Assembly (NCBI RefSeq): GCF_021545785.1
Contig: NZ_CP079801.1
Coordinates: 2,480,001-2,544,000, forward strand
DNA length: 64,000 nt
Origin: Halopseudomonas maritima
GTDB taxonomy: Bacteria > Pseudomonadota > Gammaproteobacteria > Pseudomonadales > Pseudomonadaceae
Direction of reading: 5' to 3'
The notes under the pieces were generated by a model that was not told the origin of the DNA, did not search any database, and worked only from the letters and a program-made list of their open reading frames with translations. Position numbers and translations under genes: made by a program. Shown piece by piece: positions 55,942-63,551 of this stretch (the first letter of the stretch is position 1; every line of letters starts with the position of its first letter).

Positions 55942-56916
55942 CTATTCGGGGAAGACGCGCTGCCAGTCCTGCTTCATATCGACCACGACCCAGCCGCGCT
56001 GCGGCGCCTGGTCCAGTGCCTCGCTCAGTTTGCCAACACTGGACTCGCGGTCATACGCCCATTCGCGCTCGGCGTCGGTGTGATGGATGATCACGCCAAG
56101 ACGCGGGCCAGCACCTGCGGTGGTCCATTGCAGCATCTGCAGGTCGCCATCGGAATTGCCGAAGGCGGCAATCGGCCGGCGACCGATGTGCTGGCTGATG
56201 CCGATCGGCTTGCCTTCCTTGTCGTCGTTGAACTCCAGGGTGCCTTCGTGGACTACCCGGGCGCTATCGTCGCTCAGCTCAAAACGCTTGGCGACGCGGC
56301 TGCCAACCACGCGCTCGGGCGGGATGCCGTACACCGCCTCGGTCCAGGGGCGCATGAAATCGATGCCGCCGCCGGAGACGATAAAGTTCTTGAAGCCGTT
56401 GCTCTCCAGATAAGTCAGCAACTCCCGCATCGGCTGGTAGGTCATCTTGCTGTAGGGCTTGTTGGTCGCCGGGTGGCGCGCCGTCTGCATCCAGTCTCGC
56501 ACCACCTGGTCGAAGGTGTCGGTGTCCAGCTCGGCCTGGCTGGCGCGGACCAGCTTGATGGCGGCATCGTGACTTGAGCCGAAGGCGCTGGCGATATCGC
56601 CCTTGAGCATTGAGGCAAAGGGTTCTTCGGTTTGCCATTCGGGGTGCTCTGACGCCAGGGCGCGGATGCGGTCGGCAACAAAGAACAGCTGCGGGTAGAT
56701 TGGCTGTTCCGCCCAAAGTGTGCCGTCGTTGTCGAATACCGCGATGCGTTCGCTGGCGGGCACATGATTGGCTGATGCGGGATCGGTCACCTCGGTCACG
56801 AAGGCGATGATCCGCTGGCGTGCGGCAGTATCCTGCCAGGAGGGGAGCACCTCGCTGCTCTCGGCCATGCAGCCCATGCTGATTAGCAGCGTCAGCAGCG
56901 TAACTAGTCCTTTCAT
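55942..56916 (-). CDS. exported HAD-superfamily phosphatase
   Basis: 324 residues from ATG 56916, with AGAGAAC upstream. A signal peptide (MKGLVTLLTLLISMGCMAES) targets the periplasm; SMGC is a poor lipobox. HAD motif I is AVFDNDGTLW, motif II lies in NFIVSGGGIDFM, and motif IV in AAFGNSDGDLQML. The substrate is some periplasmic phosphomonoester. The longer reading to 57498 is non-coding. Its terminator, shared with pnp, is broken by the IS 30 bp downstream. Confidence 0.85.
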   Translation of the reverse strand: MKGLVTLLTLLISMGCMAESSEVLPSWQDTAARQRIIAFVTEVTDPASANHVPASERIAVFDNDGTLWAEQPIYPQLFFVADRIRALASEHPEWQTEEPFASMLKGDIASAFGSSHDAAIKLVRASQAELDTDTFDQVVRDWMQTARHPATNKPYSKMTYQPMRELLTYLESNGFKNFIVSGGGIDFMRPWTEAVYGIPPERVVGSRVAKRFELSDDSARVVHEGTLEFNDDKEGKPIGISQHIGRRPIAAFGNSDGDLQMLQWTTAGAGPRLGVIIHHTDAEREWAYDRESSVGKLSEALDQAPQRGWVVVDMKQDWQRVFPE

Positions 56917-57059
56917 CTTGTTCTCTCGTCTGTGGGGCCGGTCTTGCTGCCGGCGTGTCACCACTCTAGCCGAGACGGTTGCACCGGCAAAGTAGCGGTT
57001 TGCCTTTGCTGCATCTGTGGTGGATGCTGTTGACTGAGTCTGCGAGCTAGGGAGCTGGA

Positions 57060-58757
57060 ATGGACAGGAAGTCGCGTTTTGCCGCGTTGCTCGTCGTGCT
57101 GTGCACGGCGCTGTTTTTGCTGGGTTATCTGTGGGCAAACCAGCAGCGTCTGCAGGTGCCGGGTTATGGTTTTTTGCGTTCGCACGATGGCCTGCTTTCC
57201 GTGCGCTTTGATCGTCAGTTGCTGTGGCTGGATGCGGCAGGCAGCGTGCAGCAACAGCTTGACCTGAGCCGGGCAGGGCTGGTGCCGACGGGGGATCACG
57301 CCTTCTTCGCCAATGGTGATCTGCTGGTCTACCACCGCCCCAAAGAGGCTGGGGTCGGCTATTGGCTCGCGCGTTATCTGCGCTTGCAGAAACAGCAGCC
57401 GCGTCCGCAGCGGGAGCAGGAAGGGTTTTATCGCTGTGAGTTAGCGCAGCTGGCGTGTGCGCCGTATGGTCGTGCTTTGCCGGCGCTGGACAGTGCATTT
57501 CGCCTGGCAGTCGCCGCGGACGATACGGTATTTGTCGCGGATACCCCCGGCTTCGTGATTTACCGCCTGGCCGCCGGTGCTGCTACCCCTGAGCGGACAG
57601 CCGATGGATTGCTGCGTTTTCCCAACCAGCTCCGCCTGAGCGATGAGGGTTTGTGGGTTGCCGACACCAATAATCAGCGCTTACTGCTGCTGGGTGTTGA
57701 GGCGCCGTTTGGTGCGGTGCTGCGAGAGGTTGTCCTGAGCCCGCAGCAAGGCCGCAGCTGGCCCCATCAATTTGCCGTGCGTGGCAGTGAGTGGTTGGTG
57801 AATATGGCCGATGACAGCATGCGCGACGGGCTGCTGGTTCGCTTCAGTACGACCGGTGCGGCGATCGGTGTGCTGGCTGCTGATGCGCTTGTCGATCCGC
57901 TCGCAATTGAGCCGCTGGCGGATCAGCTCTGGGTCGTCGACGCTGAAGCCGGGCGCCTGCTGCGGCTGGACCAGGAGGGCGCACTGATGCCGCAGCCTGT
58001 CAGTGGCGTGCTGGCTGAGCTGGAACAGCAAGCCGCGTATTCGCGCGAGGGTTATCTGTGGGCAGGGAGGGTGTCACTGGCAGGCATGGTGCTGTCATTG
58101 CTCGCAGGGTTCCTGGCCGCGTGGTTGCTGGAGCGCGAGCAAACCCGCGCCCAGTTTGCTGGTTGGTCGGGGCGCGGGTTGGCTGCGCTGGTGGCTGCGG
58201 AGCCAACGCCGATTCCGGGTGGCGGCGTGTATTGGTTGACCAATCGCTTGCAGCGACGGGTGCGCTGGCTGATGCCGGCCATGGCGTTGGTGGCGATCGC
58301 GCTGGTCTATGTGCTGATACAGGTTCTGCTGTTGGGCGGCGCCTGGCAGGTGCAGCTGCAGATGTTGGCGCTCACGCTGTACGCGATGCTGGCGTTGGGG
58401 TTGGTGACGAGAGATTTTCTTGCTGCGGCTCGGCAGCGCCTTGGGGTCTCTGATGAGGCGTTGCTGCTGGAGGTGCAGGGTCGGCTGAGCCGAGTGCCGC
58501 TGAGTCAGATTCGCTACAGCCGCAGCCACTTGCTCGCGCCTGATCAGGTGTTGTTTGTCGGTCAGCAGGGGCATACCGTTTTTGACCGCAAGGAGCTGGA
58601 GCAGCTGCTGTTTCCTCGTCTGCGCTTAGCCTCGCCGTGCGCTCCCTGGGTTGTCTGGAAGGCACTTTGGCACACTCGGCATTCGCAGGCTGTGGTGTTG
58701 GCCGTTCTGCTCCCTGTTACAGTCGGGCTGATGCTGTCCTTGCGTCTGCTTGACTGA
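57060..58757 (+). CDS. membrane-anchored NHL/beta-propeller protein of unknown function
   Basis: 565 residues. One N-terminal helix (about 8-27) is followed by a periplasmic part of about 300 residues with repeats of the NHL kind: RLAVAADDTVFVADTPGFVIYRL, NQLRLSDEGLWVADTNNQRLLLL and DQLWVVDAEAGRLLRLD. Helices at about 338-358, 400-425, 430-450 and 540-560 frame a basic cytosolic part. NHL propellers often bind proteins, sugars or RNA. I do not know a named family. AGGGAG precedes the ATG. Divergent from the HAD gene across 143 bp. Confidence 0.75.
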   Translation: MDRKSRFAALLVVLCTALFLLGYLWANQQRLQVPGYGFLRSHDGLLSVRFDRQLLWLDAAGSVQQQLDLSRAGLVPTGDHAFFANGDLLVYHRPKEAGVGYWLARYLRLQKQQPRPQREQEGFYRCELAQLACAPYGRALPALDSAFRLAVAADDTVFVADTPGFVIYRLAAGAATPERTADGLLRFPNQLRLSDEGLWVADTNNQRLLLLGVEAPFGAVLREVVLSPQQGRSWPHQFAVRGSEWLVNMADDSMRDGLLVRFSTTGAAIGVLAADALVDPLAIEPLADQLWVVDAEAGRLLRLDQEGALMPQPVSGVLAELEQQAAYSREGYLWAGRVSLAGMVLSLLAGFLAAWLLEREQTRAQFAGWSGRGLAALVAAEPTPIPGGGVYWLTNRLQRRVRWLMPAMALVAIALVYVLIQVLLLGGAWQVQLQMLALTLYAMLALGLVTRDFLAAARQRLGVSDEALLLEVQGRLSRVPLSQIRYSRSHLLAPDQVLFVGQQGHTVFDRKELEQLLFPRLRLASPCAPWVVWKALWHTRHSQAVVLAVLLPVTVGLMLSLRLLD

Positions 58758-58793
58758 GCAGGCTGCCGATAAAACAACAAAAAGCAGGTGTCG

Positions 58794-59433
58794 ATGATGG
58801 AAACGGTTGACGTGTACTGGTCGTTCAGAAGCCCCTATTCCTACCTGGCTACGCCGGACATGCTCGCGCTGCAGCGCGACTATCCGCTAAAGGTCAATTT
58901 GCGAGTGGTCTTGCCGATTGCGCTGCGCAGTCCGGAGCTCCTGTTTGGCGAGCAGAGCGCCAAGCGCGCGCTATATCGTGCTCGATTGGGCCCGTCGCGC
59001 GCAGTTTCTCGGTTTGCCACATGCTTGGCCGTCGCCCGATCCAATCGTGCAGGATCGTCAGACCCTGCGCGTGGCTGAGGAGCAGCCCTACATCTATCGG
59101 CTCAGCGCGCTTGGTGTCGAGGCGCAGCGGCGCGGGCGTGGCTGCGAGTTTGCTGCGCAGGTTGCGCGCCTGATCTGGGGCGGTACCGCGGGCTGGGACC
59201 AGGGCGGGCTGCTGGCGGATGCGGTGGCGCGTGCCGGCCTGGATCTTGCTGAGTTGGACGCGGCCATTGCCGACGGTGATCAGCTGGCAGAGATCGAGGC
59301 CAATCAGCAGGCCCTTGAGCGTGCCGGCCACTGGGGCGTACCAACCTTCGTCTTTCGCAATGAGCCGTTCTTCGGGCAGGACAGGGTTGAGACCTTGCGC
59401 TGGCGGCTGGATAGCGCCGGGCTCAAGGCGTGA
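58794..59433 (+). pseudogene. DsbA-like / 2-hydroxychromene-2-carboxylate isomerase, frameshifted
   Basis: The N-terminal half (VDVYWSFRSPYSYLATPDMLALQRDYPLKVNLRVVLPIAL) is in one frame and the rest (RYIVLDWARRAQFLGLP ... VPTFVFRNEPFFGQDRVETL) in the next. The frames switch in the run AAGCGCGCGCTATATC near 58960-58975. Removing four bases of the GC run gives AAG CGC TAT ATC, which reads SAKRYIVLD as in the family. Both halves otherwise keep the thioredoxin-like fold with SPYSYLA and cis-Pro VPTF. Either recent inactivation, a GC-repeat switch or a sequencing error. Confidence 0.8.
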
Positions 59434-59438
59434 GTGCG

Positions 59439-59464
59439 GCAGCCTGCTCCGTTGGGCAGGCTGC
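59439..59464. terminator. hairpin between convergent genes
   Basis: A perfect 9-bp stem GCAGCCTGC / GCAGGCTGC with an 8-nt loop lies between two convergent genes. No T-tract is seen on either strand, so it may depend on Rho or only stabilise RNA ends. Confidence 0.5.
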
Positions 59465-59474
59465 GCGACCCTGG

Positions 59475-59669
59475 TTACGCCTTGGTCTGGTCTTCGGCGG
59501 GCAGGTTGGCCTGCGCTTGCGCCTCAATCAGATCCTGAAAGTAGTCGGCGGTGCTTTGGCTGGTGGTGCGGTCGTTCGCGCTGAGCGCGCGCTGGCGGCT
59601 GTCGTCTGCCTGTGCGAGCGGGGTGGAGGCAAGGAATGAGGCAACAATCAGTGCAGAAAGATTCTTCAT
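59475..59669 (-). CDS. small exported protein, 64 aa
   Basis: 64 residues from ATG 59669, with GGAGACG upstream. A signal peptide (MKNLSALIVASFLASTPLAQA) leaves a mature chain of about 43 residues, DDSRQRALSANDRTTSQSTADYFQDL and a short Ala/Gln-rich tail, with no Cys. It is probably a free periplasmic or secreted peptide. I do not recognise a family. The upstream region has short palindromes (GAAACTGTTTC at 59730-59740) that may be operators. Confidence 0.65.
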   Translation of the reverse strand: MKNLSALIVASFLASTPLAQADDSRQRALSANDRTTSQSTADYFQDLIEAQAQANLPAEDQTKA

Positions 59670-60184
59670 GGTGACGTCTCCAAATGGTGAGCTTGGCCCT
59701 GGTAGCAGCGTATACTCGGGAAATATTTTGAAACTGTTTCCGTCGTGTCTGGCTTTCTGATCCTTGGGGGTAACGCTTATCCCTGATAACAAGGCCGTTG
59801 AACGTACTATATGGGAGCGTCAGAGTGTCGCAGTAGCTCGGATTTCGATGACACATAATTTCCATATTGGAAACGAATGTGCCTTGCGTTGGGCTCAGCC
59901 GGCGCCGTCTTCGGCGTGCGCTGCTGCGCTGGCCAGAAGCAGGCCGGCAAGGGACAGGCAGGGAACGCTTTTCATGCGGCTTGCGCCGGTTGATTGAAGC
60001 GCGGATGAGTGATGTGCTGTCGCCGGTACCAGTGTCTCTACTGTTGCACTTCTGCGCTTAAAGTAAATTCCGTGCGTTCGCTCTGTTGCGCTGGTGTCAG
60101 GTGTTTTTGGGTGAATTGTGAGTCGGCGGTAGTCCGTGACCGCCTGATTAACTGTTTCTATTTTGGGAGCTATTGGCGGGTGCA
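59670..60184. other. 515-bp intergenic region with palindromes
   Basis: Between the 64-aa gene and the LysR-type gene. It contains GAAACTGTTTC (59730-59740), nested in GGAAA...TTTCC (59719-59741), and TTTCCATATTGGAAA (59859-59873). The shared TTTCC/GGAAA half-sites suggest one regulator, perhaps the neighbouring LysR protein. A 26-codon ORF is listed separately. Otherwise I see no gene. Confidence 0.5.
59895..59975 (-). pseudogene. orphan signal-peptide ORF, 26 aa
   Basis: ATG 59975 reads MKSVPCLSLAGLLLASAAAHAEDGAG then TGA. It is a full signal peptide with an AHA cleavage site and only five residues after it. It could be the remnant of a small exported protein like the 64-aa one 226 bp away, or a real leader-sized peptide. 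There is no good ribosome site. Confidence 0.3.
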
Positions 60185-61105
60185 ATGCAGGATATGAACG
60201 ATCTGTTGTGCTTCGCCCGAGTGGTTCGCTTCGGTGGCTTTGCTGCCGCCGAACGGGCGACCGGCGAGCGCAAGTCCAAACTCAGCAAGCGTGTGGCCCG
60301 GCTGGAGCTGCACTTCGGCGCTCGGCTGATCGAACGCTCCACCCGCAGCTTTCGGGTGACGGATCTTGGCCGCGAGTTGTATCGCGAGTGTGAGGTAATC
60401 CTGCAGCGGCTGGAGGCGACCGAGGCGCTGGCGATGAGTGCGCGCGGTGAGGTGTCTGGTACGGTACGGGTGAGCATGCCCTCCGGCATGTTGGAGTATC
60501 TGGGCCGCGACACCCTGGTTGACTTCATGGCCCGCTACCCGGAGGTGCGTCTGCAGGTGCGGTTGTCCAGCCAGCGGGTTGATCTGATCAATGAGCGGAT
60601 TGATGTCGCCTTTCGGGTGGCGACCCGCTTCGATACCGATCAGTCGCTGGCCATGCGCTCGCTTGGGGTCGGTGCGCGGATTCTCGCCGCTAGCCCCAGG
60701 TTGCTGCAGCGCATGGGTGGCGCTCCCGTGCAGTTGGAGGATTTAAGCCGCTTTCCGACCCTGTCGGTTGGCGAGATGCTGGAGCGGGATCGCTGGGAGT
60801 TTGCCAACGACGCGGGAGAGACCTGCGATCACCATCACGCCCCGCACTTCAGTTGCGGTGACCTGCAGCTGATCTGTGAGGCGGCGGTAGCCGGGCAAGG
60901 GGTGGTACTGCTGCCGCAGCGTATCTGCGAGCCAGAGATCAGGGCCGGGCGGCTGGTGCATATCCTGCCCCAATGGCACGCCCTTGAAGGCCAGATTCAT
61001 ATGGTCTTTACCACGCCGCGTGGCATGTTGCCGCCAGTGCGTGCTTTTATTGATCACTGCGTCGAGACCTTGGCGCAGCGAGGCGGACGGGGGAGTCAGG
61101 CATGA
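60185..61105 (+). CDS. LysR-type transcriptional regulator
   Basis: 306 residues from ATG 60185 (MQDMNDLLCFARVV). The N-terminal winged helix contains GFAAAERATGERKSKLSKRVARLELHFGARLIERSTRSFRVTDLG. The effector domain (about 90-300) follows, with GTVRVSMPSGMLEYLGRDTLVDFMARYPEVRL. It is of the CrgA/AaeR-like subgroup by this pattern. The gene overlaps the GNAT gene by 4 bp, so both are made from one mRNA. Targets are unknown; TTTCC/GGAAA palindromes upstream are candidates. Confidence 0.9.
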   Translation: MQDMNDLLCFARVVRFGGFAAAERATGERKSKLSKRVARLELHFGARLIERSTRSFRVTDLGRELYRECEVILQRLEATEALAMSARGEVSGTVRVSMPSGMLEYLGRDTLVDFMARYPEVRLQVRLSSQRVDLINERIDVAFRVATRFDTDQSLAMRSLGVGARILAASPRLLQRMGGAPVQLEDLSRFPTLSVGEMLERDRWEFANDAGETCDHHHAPHFSCGDLQLICEAAVAGQGVVLLPQRICEPEIRAGRLVHILPQWHALEGQIHMVFTTPRGMLPPVRAFIDHCVETLAQRGGRGSQA

Positions 61106-61704
61106 CGCAGTGGTTACAGGAACTTACGCTCGAGACAGATCTGGCATTGCTGCGGCCCTTGCGCCGCGAGGACGCGGCAGCATTGGTGGCAGCGGCCAGT
61201 GACGGACGGCTCTGGGAGTTGTGGTTCACTCAAGTGCCGGATGCTGACAGTGTTACTGGCTACATTGAGTATGCGCTGAGTGAGCAGGCCGCTGGCAGAG
61301 CATTGCCCTTTGTGGTGGTGGAGCGCGCCAGCGGCGAAATTCTGGGTACCACGCGCATGTGTAACGCCGATAGCGTGAACCGTCGGCTGGAAATTGGTTA
61401 CACCTGGTACGCGTCGCGTTGCCAGCGCTCGGCGCTCAACACCCAGTGCAAACTGGCGCTGATGCAACACGCCTTTGATGCGTTGGGCTGTATCGCGGTT
61501 GAGCTGCGTACCCACTGGCATAACCATCGCTCGCGCGCGGCGATTGCGCGGCTGGGCGCCAAGCAAGACGGGGTGTTGCGCAATCACCGTATCGAGGCGG
61601 ACGGGGCACGGCGCGACACGGTGGTCTTTTCCATTCTCGACAGCGAATGGCCCTCGGTGCGCAAGGCGTTACTGCATCGCCTGGCCCGTCACGCCGAGCG
61701 CTGA
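61102..61704 (+). CDS. GNAT-family N-acetyltransferase (RimJ/RimL-like)
   Basis: 200 residues. LETDLALLRPLRREDAAALVAAASD is the N-terminal strand-helix; RRLEIGYTWYASRCQRSALNTQCKLALMQHAFDALGC is motif A/B with the acetyl-CoA loop, followed by HNHRSRAAIARLGAKQDGVLRNH, the RimJ/RimL-type ending. The substrate could be a protein N-terminus, an amino acid or a small molecule. It is coupled to the LysR gene by ATGA. Its last 16 bp overlap the convergent siderophore-interacting gene. Confidence 0.9.
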   Translation: MTQWLQELTLETDLALLRPLRREDAAALVAAASDGRLWELWFTQVPDADSVTGYIEYALSEQAAGRALPFVVVERASGEILGTTRMCNADSVNRRLEIGYTWYASRCQRSALNTQCKLALMQHAFDALGCIAVELRTHWHNHRSRAAIARLGAKQDGVLRNHRIEADGARRDTVVFSILDSEWPSVRKALLHRLARHAER

Positions 61705-62444
61705 TCGGCCTGCTCGGCGTCGGCACGTTTGGCCAGTTTGTGCTGGTCTTCGCTGACGCCGTGTTTCCAGTAGCTGGAAATGTAGGTGTCGCTGCGCGCC
61801 ACCTCTCGCTCTTCGCGCAGAAATTGGCGCAGCGCGCGCATGCTGCCAAACTCGCAGGCGGCCCATACCTGAACCCTGCCCGGTGACCAGTCAAGCTGAC
61901 GAATGCGCTCGACCAGCGGGTGGGTCTCGTTAGCAGGGTGACTGTTGACCAGCCAGATCAGCTCTATACCCGCTGGCACCTGCAGTGGCTGGATGTCGGC
62001 TTCATCGAGTATCTCCAGTACTGCCACACCGCGGGCGTCTTGCGGCAGGCTTTCCAGGTTGACGCTGATGGCCGGCAGCGCGGTCATGTCGCCGGCAATA
62101 AGGTACCAGTCCGGCCCCTCATGCAGCGGCTTGCGCGGGCCCGGGCCGCCGACCAGGATGCTGTCGCCCGGCTGGCAATCGCTGGCCCAGCGCGATGCCG
62201 GGCCGCCGTCGTCATGCAGGACAAAGTCGACATCAATCTCGTGCTCGCGCTGCGCGCGCACGGTGTAGGTGCGCATCCGTTGCGGGCGCTCGGCGGTGGC
62301 GGGGAAGATCAGTTTGATATAGGCGCCGGGCTGGTCGTCCGGGAAAGCCTGCATGCCGTCGCCGCCCAGGGTAACGCGCAGCATGTTGCGGCTGACCGGC
62401 TGTTTGCCAATGACGTGCAGGGTGCGTGGAGTGGGTCTGGCCAT
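61689..62444 (-). CDS. siderophore-interacting protein (ferric-siderophore reductase)
   Basis: 251 residues. The FAD-binding motif is RTYTVR (RxYS/T type) with GGPGPRKPL as the diphosphate region and GDMTALPAISVNLE in the NADPH domain. The C-terminal SSYWKHGVSED is the SIP/ViuB hallmark. It reduces ferric siderophores in the cytosol to release Fe(II). GGAGAC lies just before the ATG. It is the second gene of a MarR-regulated pair, 14 bp after the regulator's stop. Confidence 0.93.
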   Translation of the reverse strand: MARPTPRTLHVIGKQPVSRNMLRVTLGGDGMQAFPDDQPGAYIKLIFPATAERPQRMRTYTVRAQREHEIDVDFVLHDDGGPASRWASDCQPGDSILVGGPGPRKPLHEGPDWYLIAGDMTALPAISVNLESLPQDARGVAVLEILDEADIQPLQVPAGIELIWLVNSHPANETHPLVERIRQLDWSPGRVQVWAACEFGSMRALRQFLREEREVARSDTYISSYWKHGVSEDQHKLAKRADAEQADQRSA

Positions 62445-62458
62445 GGTGGAGTCTCCAA

Positions 62459-62902
62459 TCAGTTGTCTGGTGGCAGGTCGCCTTCCAGGTTCTGGGTCAT
62501 ATGCCAGGCAATGCGGATAAAGTGCTCGACCTCTTCTTGGGTCAGGTCACGGGTCATGCGTGTCAGCGTTTGCTGCTCAAGCTCTTGAACGCGCTGCATC
62601 ATTGCCTCCCCTGCCGGGGTTGCTTGCAGCAACTGGCTGCGTTTGTCGGCGGGGTTGCGCAGCCTGAGGATCAGGCCGCTGTCGAACAGGTCGTTCAATA
62701 CGCGGGTGATCTGCGCCTTGTCGCGGCGCATGCGCTGGGCGATGCGTTGAGCGGTGCAGCCATCGATGTAGCAGACCGCCTTGAGTGCGCGAACATGGGT
62801 AACAGGTAATGGCAGTTCGGCTTGGCGAATGGTTTGTGCCATATGGCCACGGTAGGCATGGGCGACCTGCTGAAGGGCATGGCTGAGTGATGGGCGCTGC
62901 AT
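62459..62902 (-). CDS. MarR-family transcriptional regulator
   Basis: 147 residues from ATG 62902. The upstream ATG at 62938 is less likely, because a -35-like TTGACA (minus strand, 62958-62963) puts the expected transcript start inside the second palindrome. The winged helix contains LPLPVTHVRALKAVCYIDGCTAQRIAQRMRRDKAQITRVLNDLFDSGLILRL and the wing RNPADKRSQLLQATPAG. It should bind its own promoter and relieve repression on ligand binding. The next gene is the siderophore-interacting protein, suggesting control of iron release. Confidence 0.9.
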   Translation of the reverse strand: MQRPSLSHALQQVAHAYRGHMAQTIRQAELPLPVTHVRALKAVCYIDGCTAQRIAQRMRRDKAQITRVLNDLFDSGLILRLRNPADKRSQLLQATPAGEAMMQRVQELEQQTLTRMTRDLTQEEVEHFIRIAWHMTQNLEGDLPPDN

Positions 62903-62921
62903 TCGTATGGGCTCTAATACG

Positions 62922-62963
62922 TTGACAGTGTCAACCATATTCTATTTTGGTTGACACTGTCAA
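62922..62963 (-). promoter_or_regulatory. twin palindromic operator and promoter of the MarR-SIP operon
   Basis: TTGACAGTGTCAA (62922-62934, extending to a 15-bp palindrome) and TTGACACTGTCAA (62951-62963) are the same site on opposite strands, 29 bp apart centre to centre. On the minus strand the upstream copy supplies a perfect TTGACA -35 element and the other lies near the expected transcript start. Two identical dyads across one promoter are typical of MarR autoregulation. Confidence 0.82.
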
Positions 62964-62984
62964 TTAGCTCGTATGCATTGCTGG

Positions 62985-63446
62985 TCAAGCGGGAGAGTAG
63001 CTGCCCACCTTTGGCTCGAAGGCGACGCCAAAGCGGTTCCAGGCATTGATCGCGCAGATGGCCAACGTGAGATCGCTGAGTTCGCGATCATTGAACTGGG
63101 CGTGCACCTGCTCGAACAGCGTTTGAGTCACCGAGCCCGGCGTCAGGCGGGTTAGCGCCTCGGTCCAGCTCAGGGCGGCGCGTTCACGCGGGTCAAAGAA
63201 CGGGGTTTCGTGCCAGGCGCTGAGGGCGTAGATGCGCTGCTCCGTTTCACCAAGCGCTCGCGCGTCCTTGCTGTGCATGTCCAGGCAGTAGGCGCATTGA
63301 TTGAGTTGTGAGGCGCGGATCTTGACCAGTTCAAGCAAGCGCTTGGGCAGCTTGTTTTCTCCTGTGGCCTCCTTGTTCAGGTAGCCCTCCAGCTCGATCA
63401 TGGCGCGTGCTGCGCCTGGTGCTGCAGTGAAGTAGTCGACTCGCAT
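62985..63446 (-). CDS. carboxymuconolactone decarboxylase/AhpD-like protein
   Basis: 153 residues. The family motif is QLNQCAYCLDMHSKDARALGE, with CxxC and the proton-relay His, as in AhpD alkylhydroperoxidases. LVKIRAS and RERAALSWTEALTRL complete the fold. Such proteins reduce peroxides or, in related forms, act on ring lactones. It starts 105 bp from the divergent AraC-type gene, a common pairing in which the regulator controls the enzyme. Confidence 0.9.
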   Translation of the reverse strand: MRVDYFTAAPGAARAMIELEGYLNKEATGENKLPKRLLELVKIRASQLNQCAYCLDMHSKDARALGETEQRIYALSAWHETPFFDPRERAALSWTEALTRLTPGSVTQTLFEQVHAQFNDRELSDLTLAICAINAWNRFGVAFEPKVGSYSPA

Positions 63447-63551
63447 GGTGGTTCTCCAACGGTTGAATGAGAGCCGAATCTATCCGTGCCTGCACCGACG
63501 GTATTGTAGATTTCCGACCTGTGCTGCGCGGTGCTTTGCTATTCTGCGGCC

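Noticed and set aside
56917..57498. N-terminal extension of the HAD phosphatase
   Set aside because: Low-information Ala/Pro/Arg sequence overlapping the start of a divergent gene; the signal peptide sets the start at 56916.
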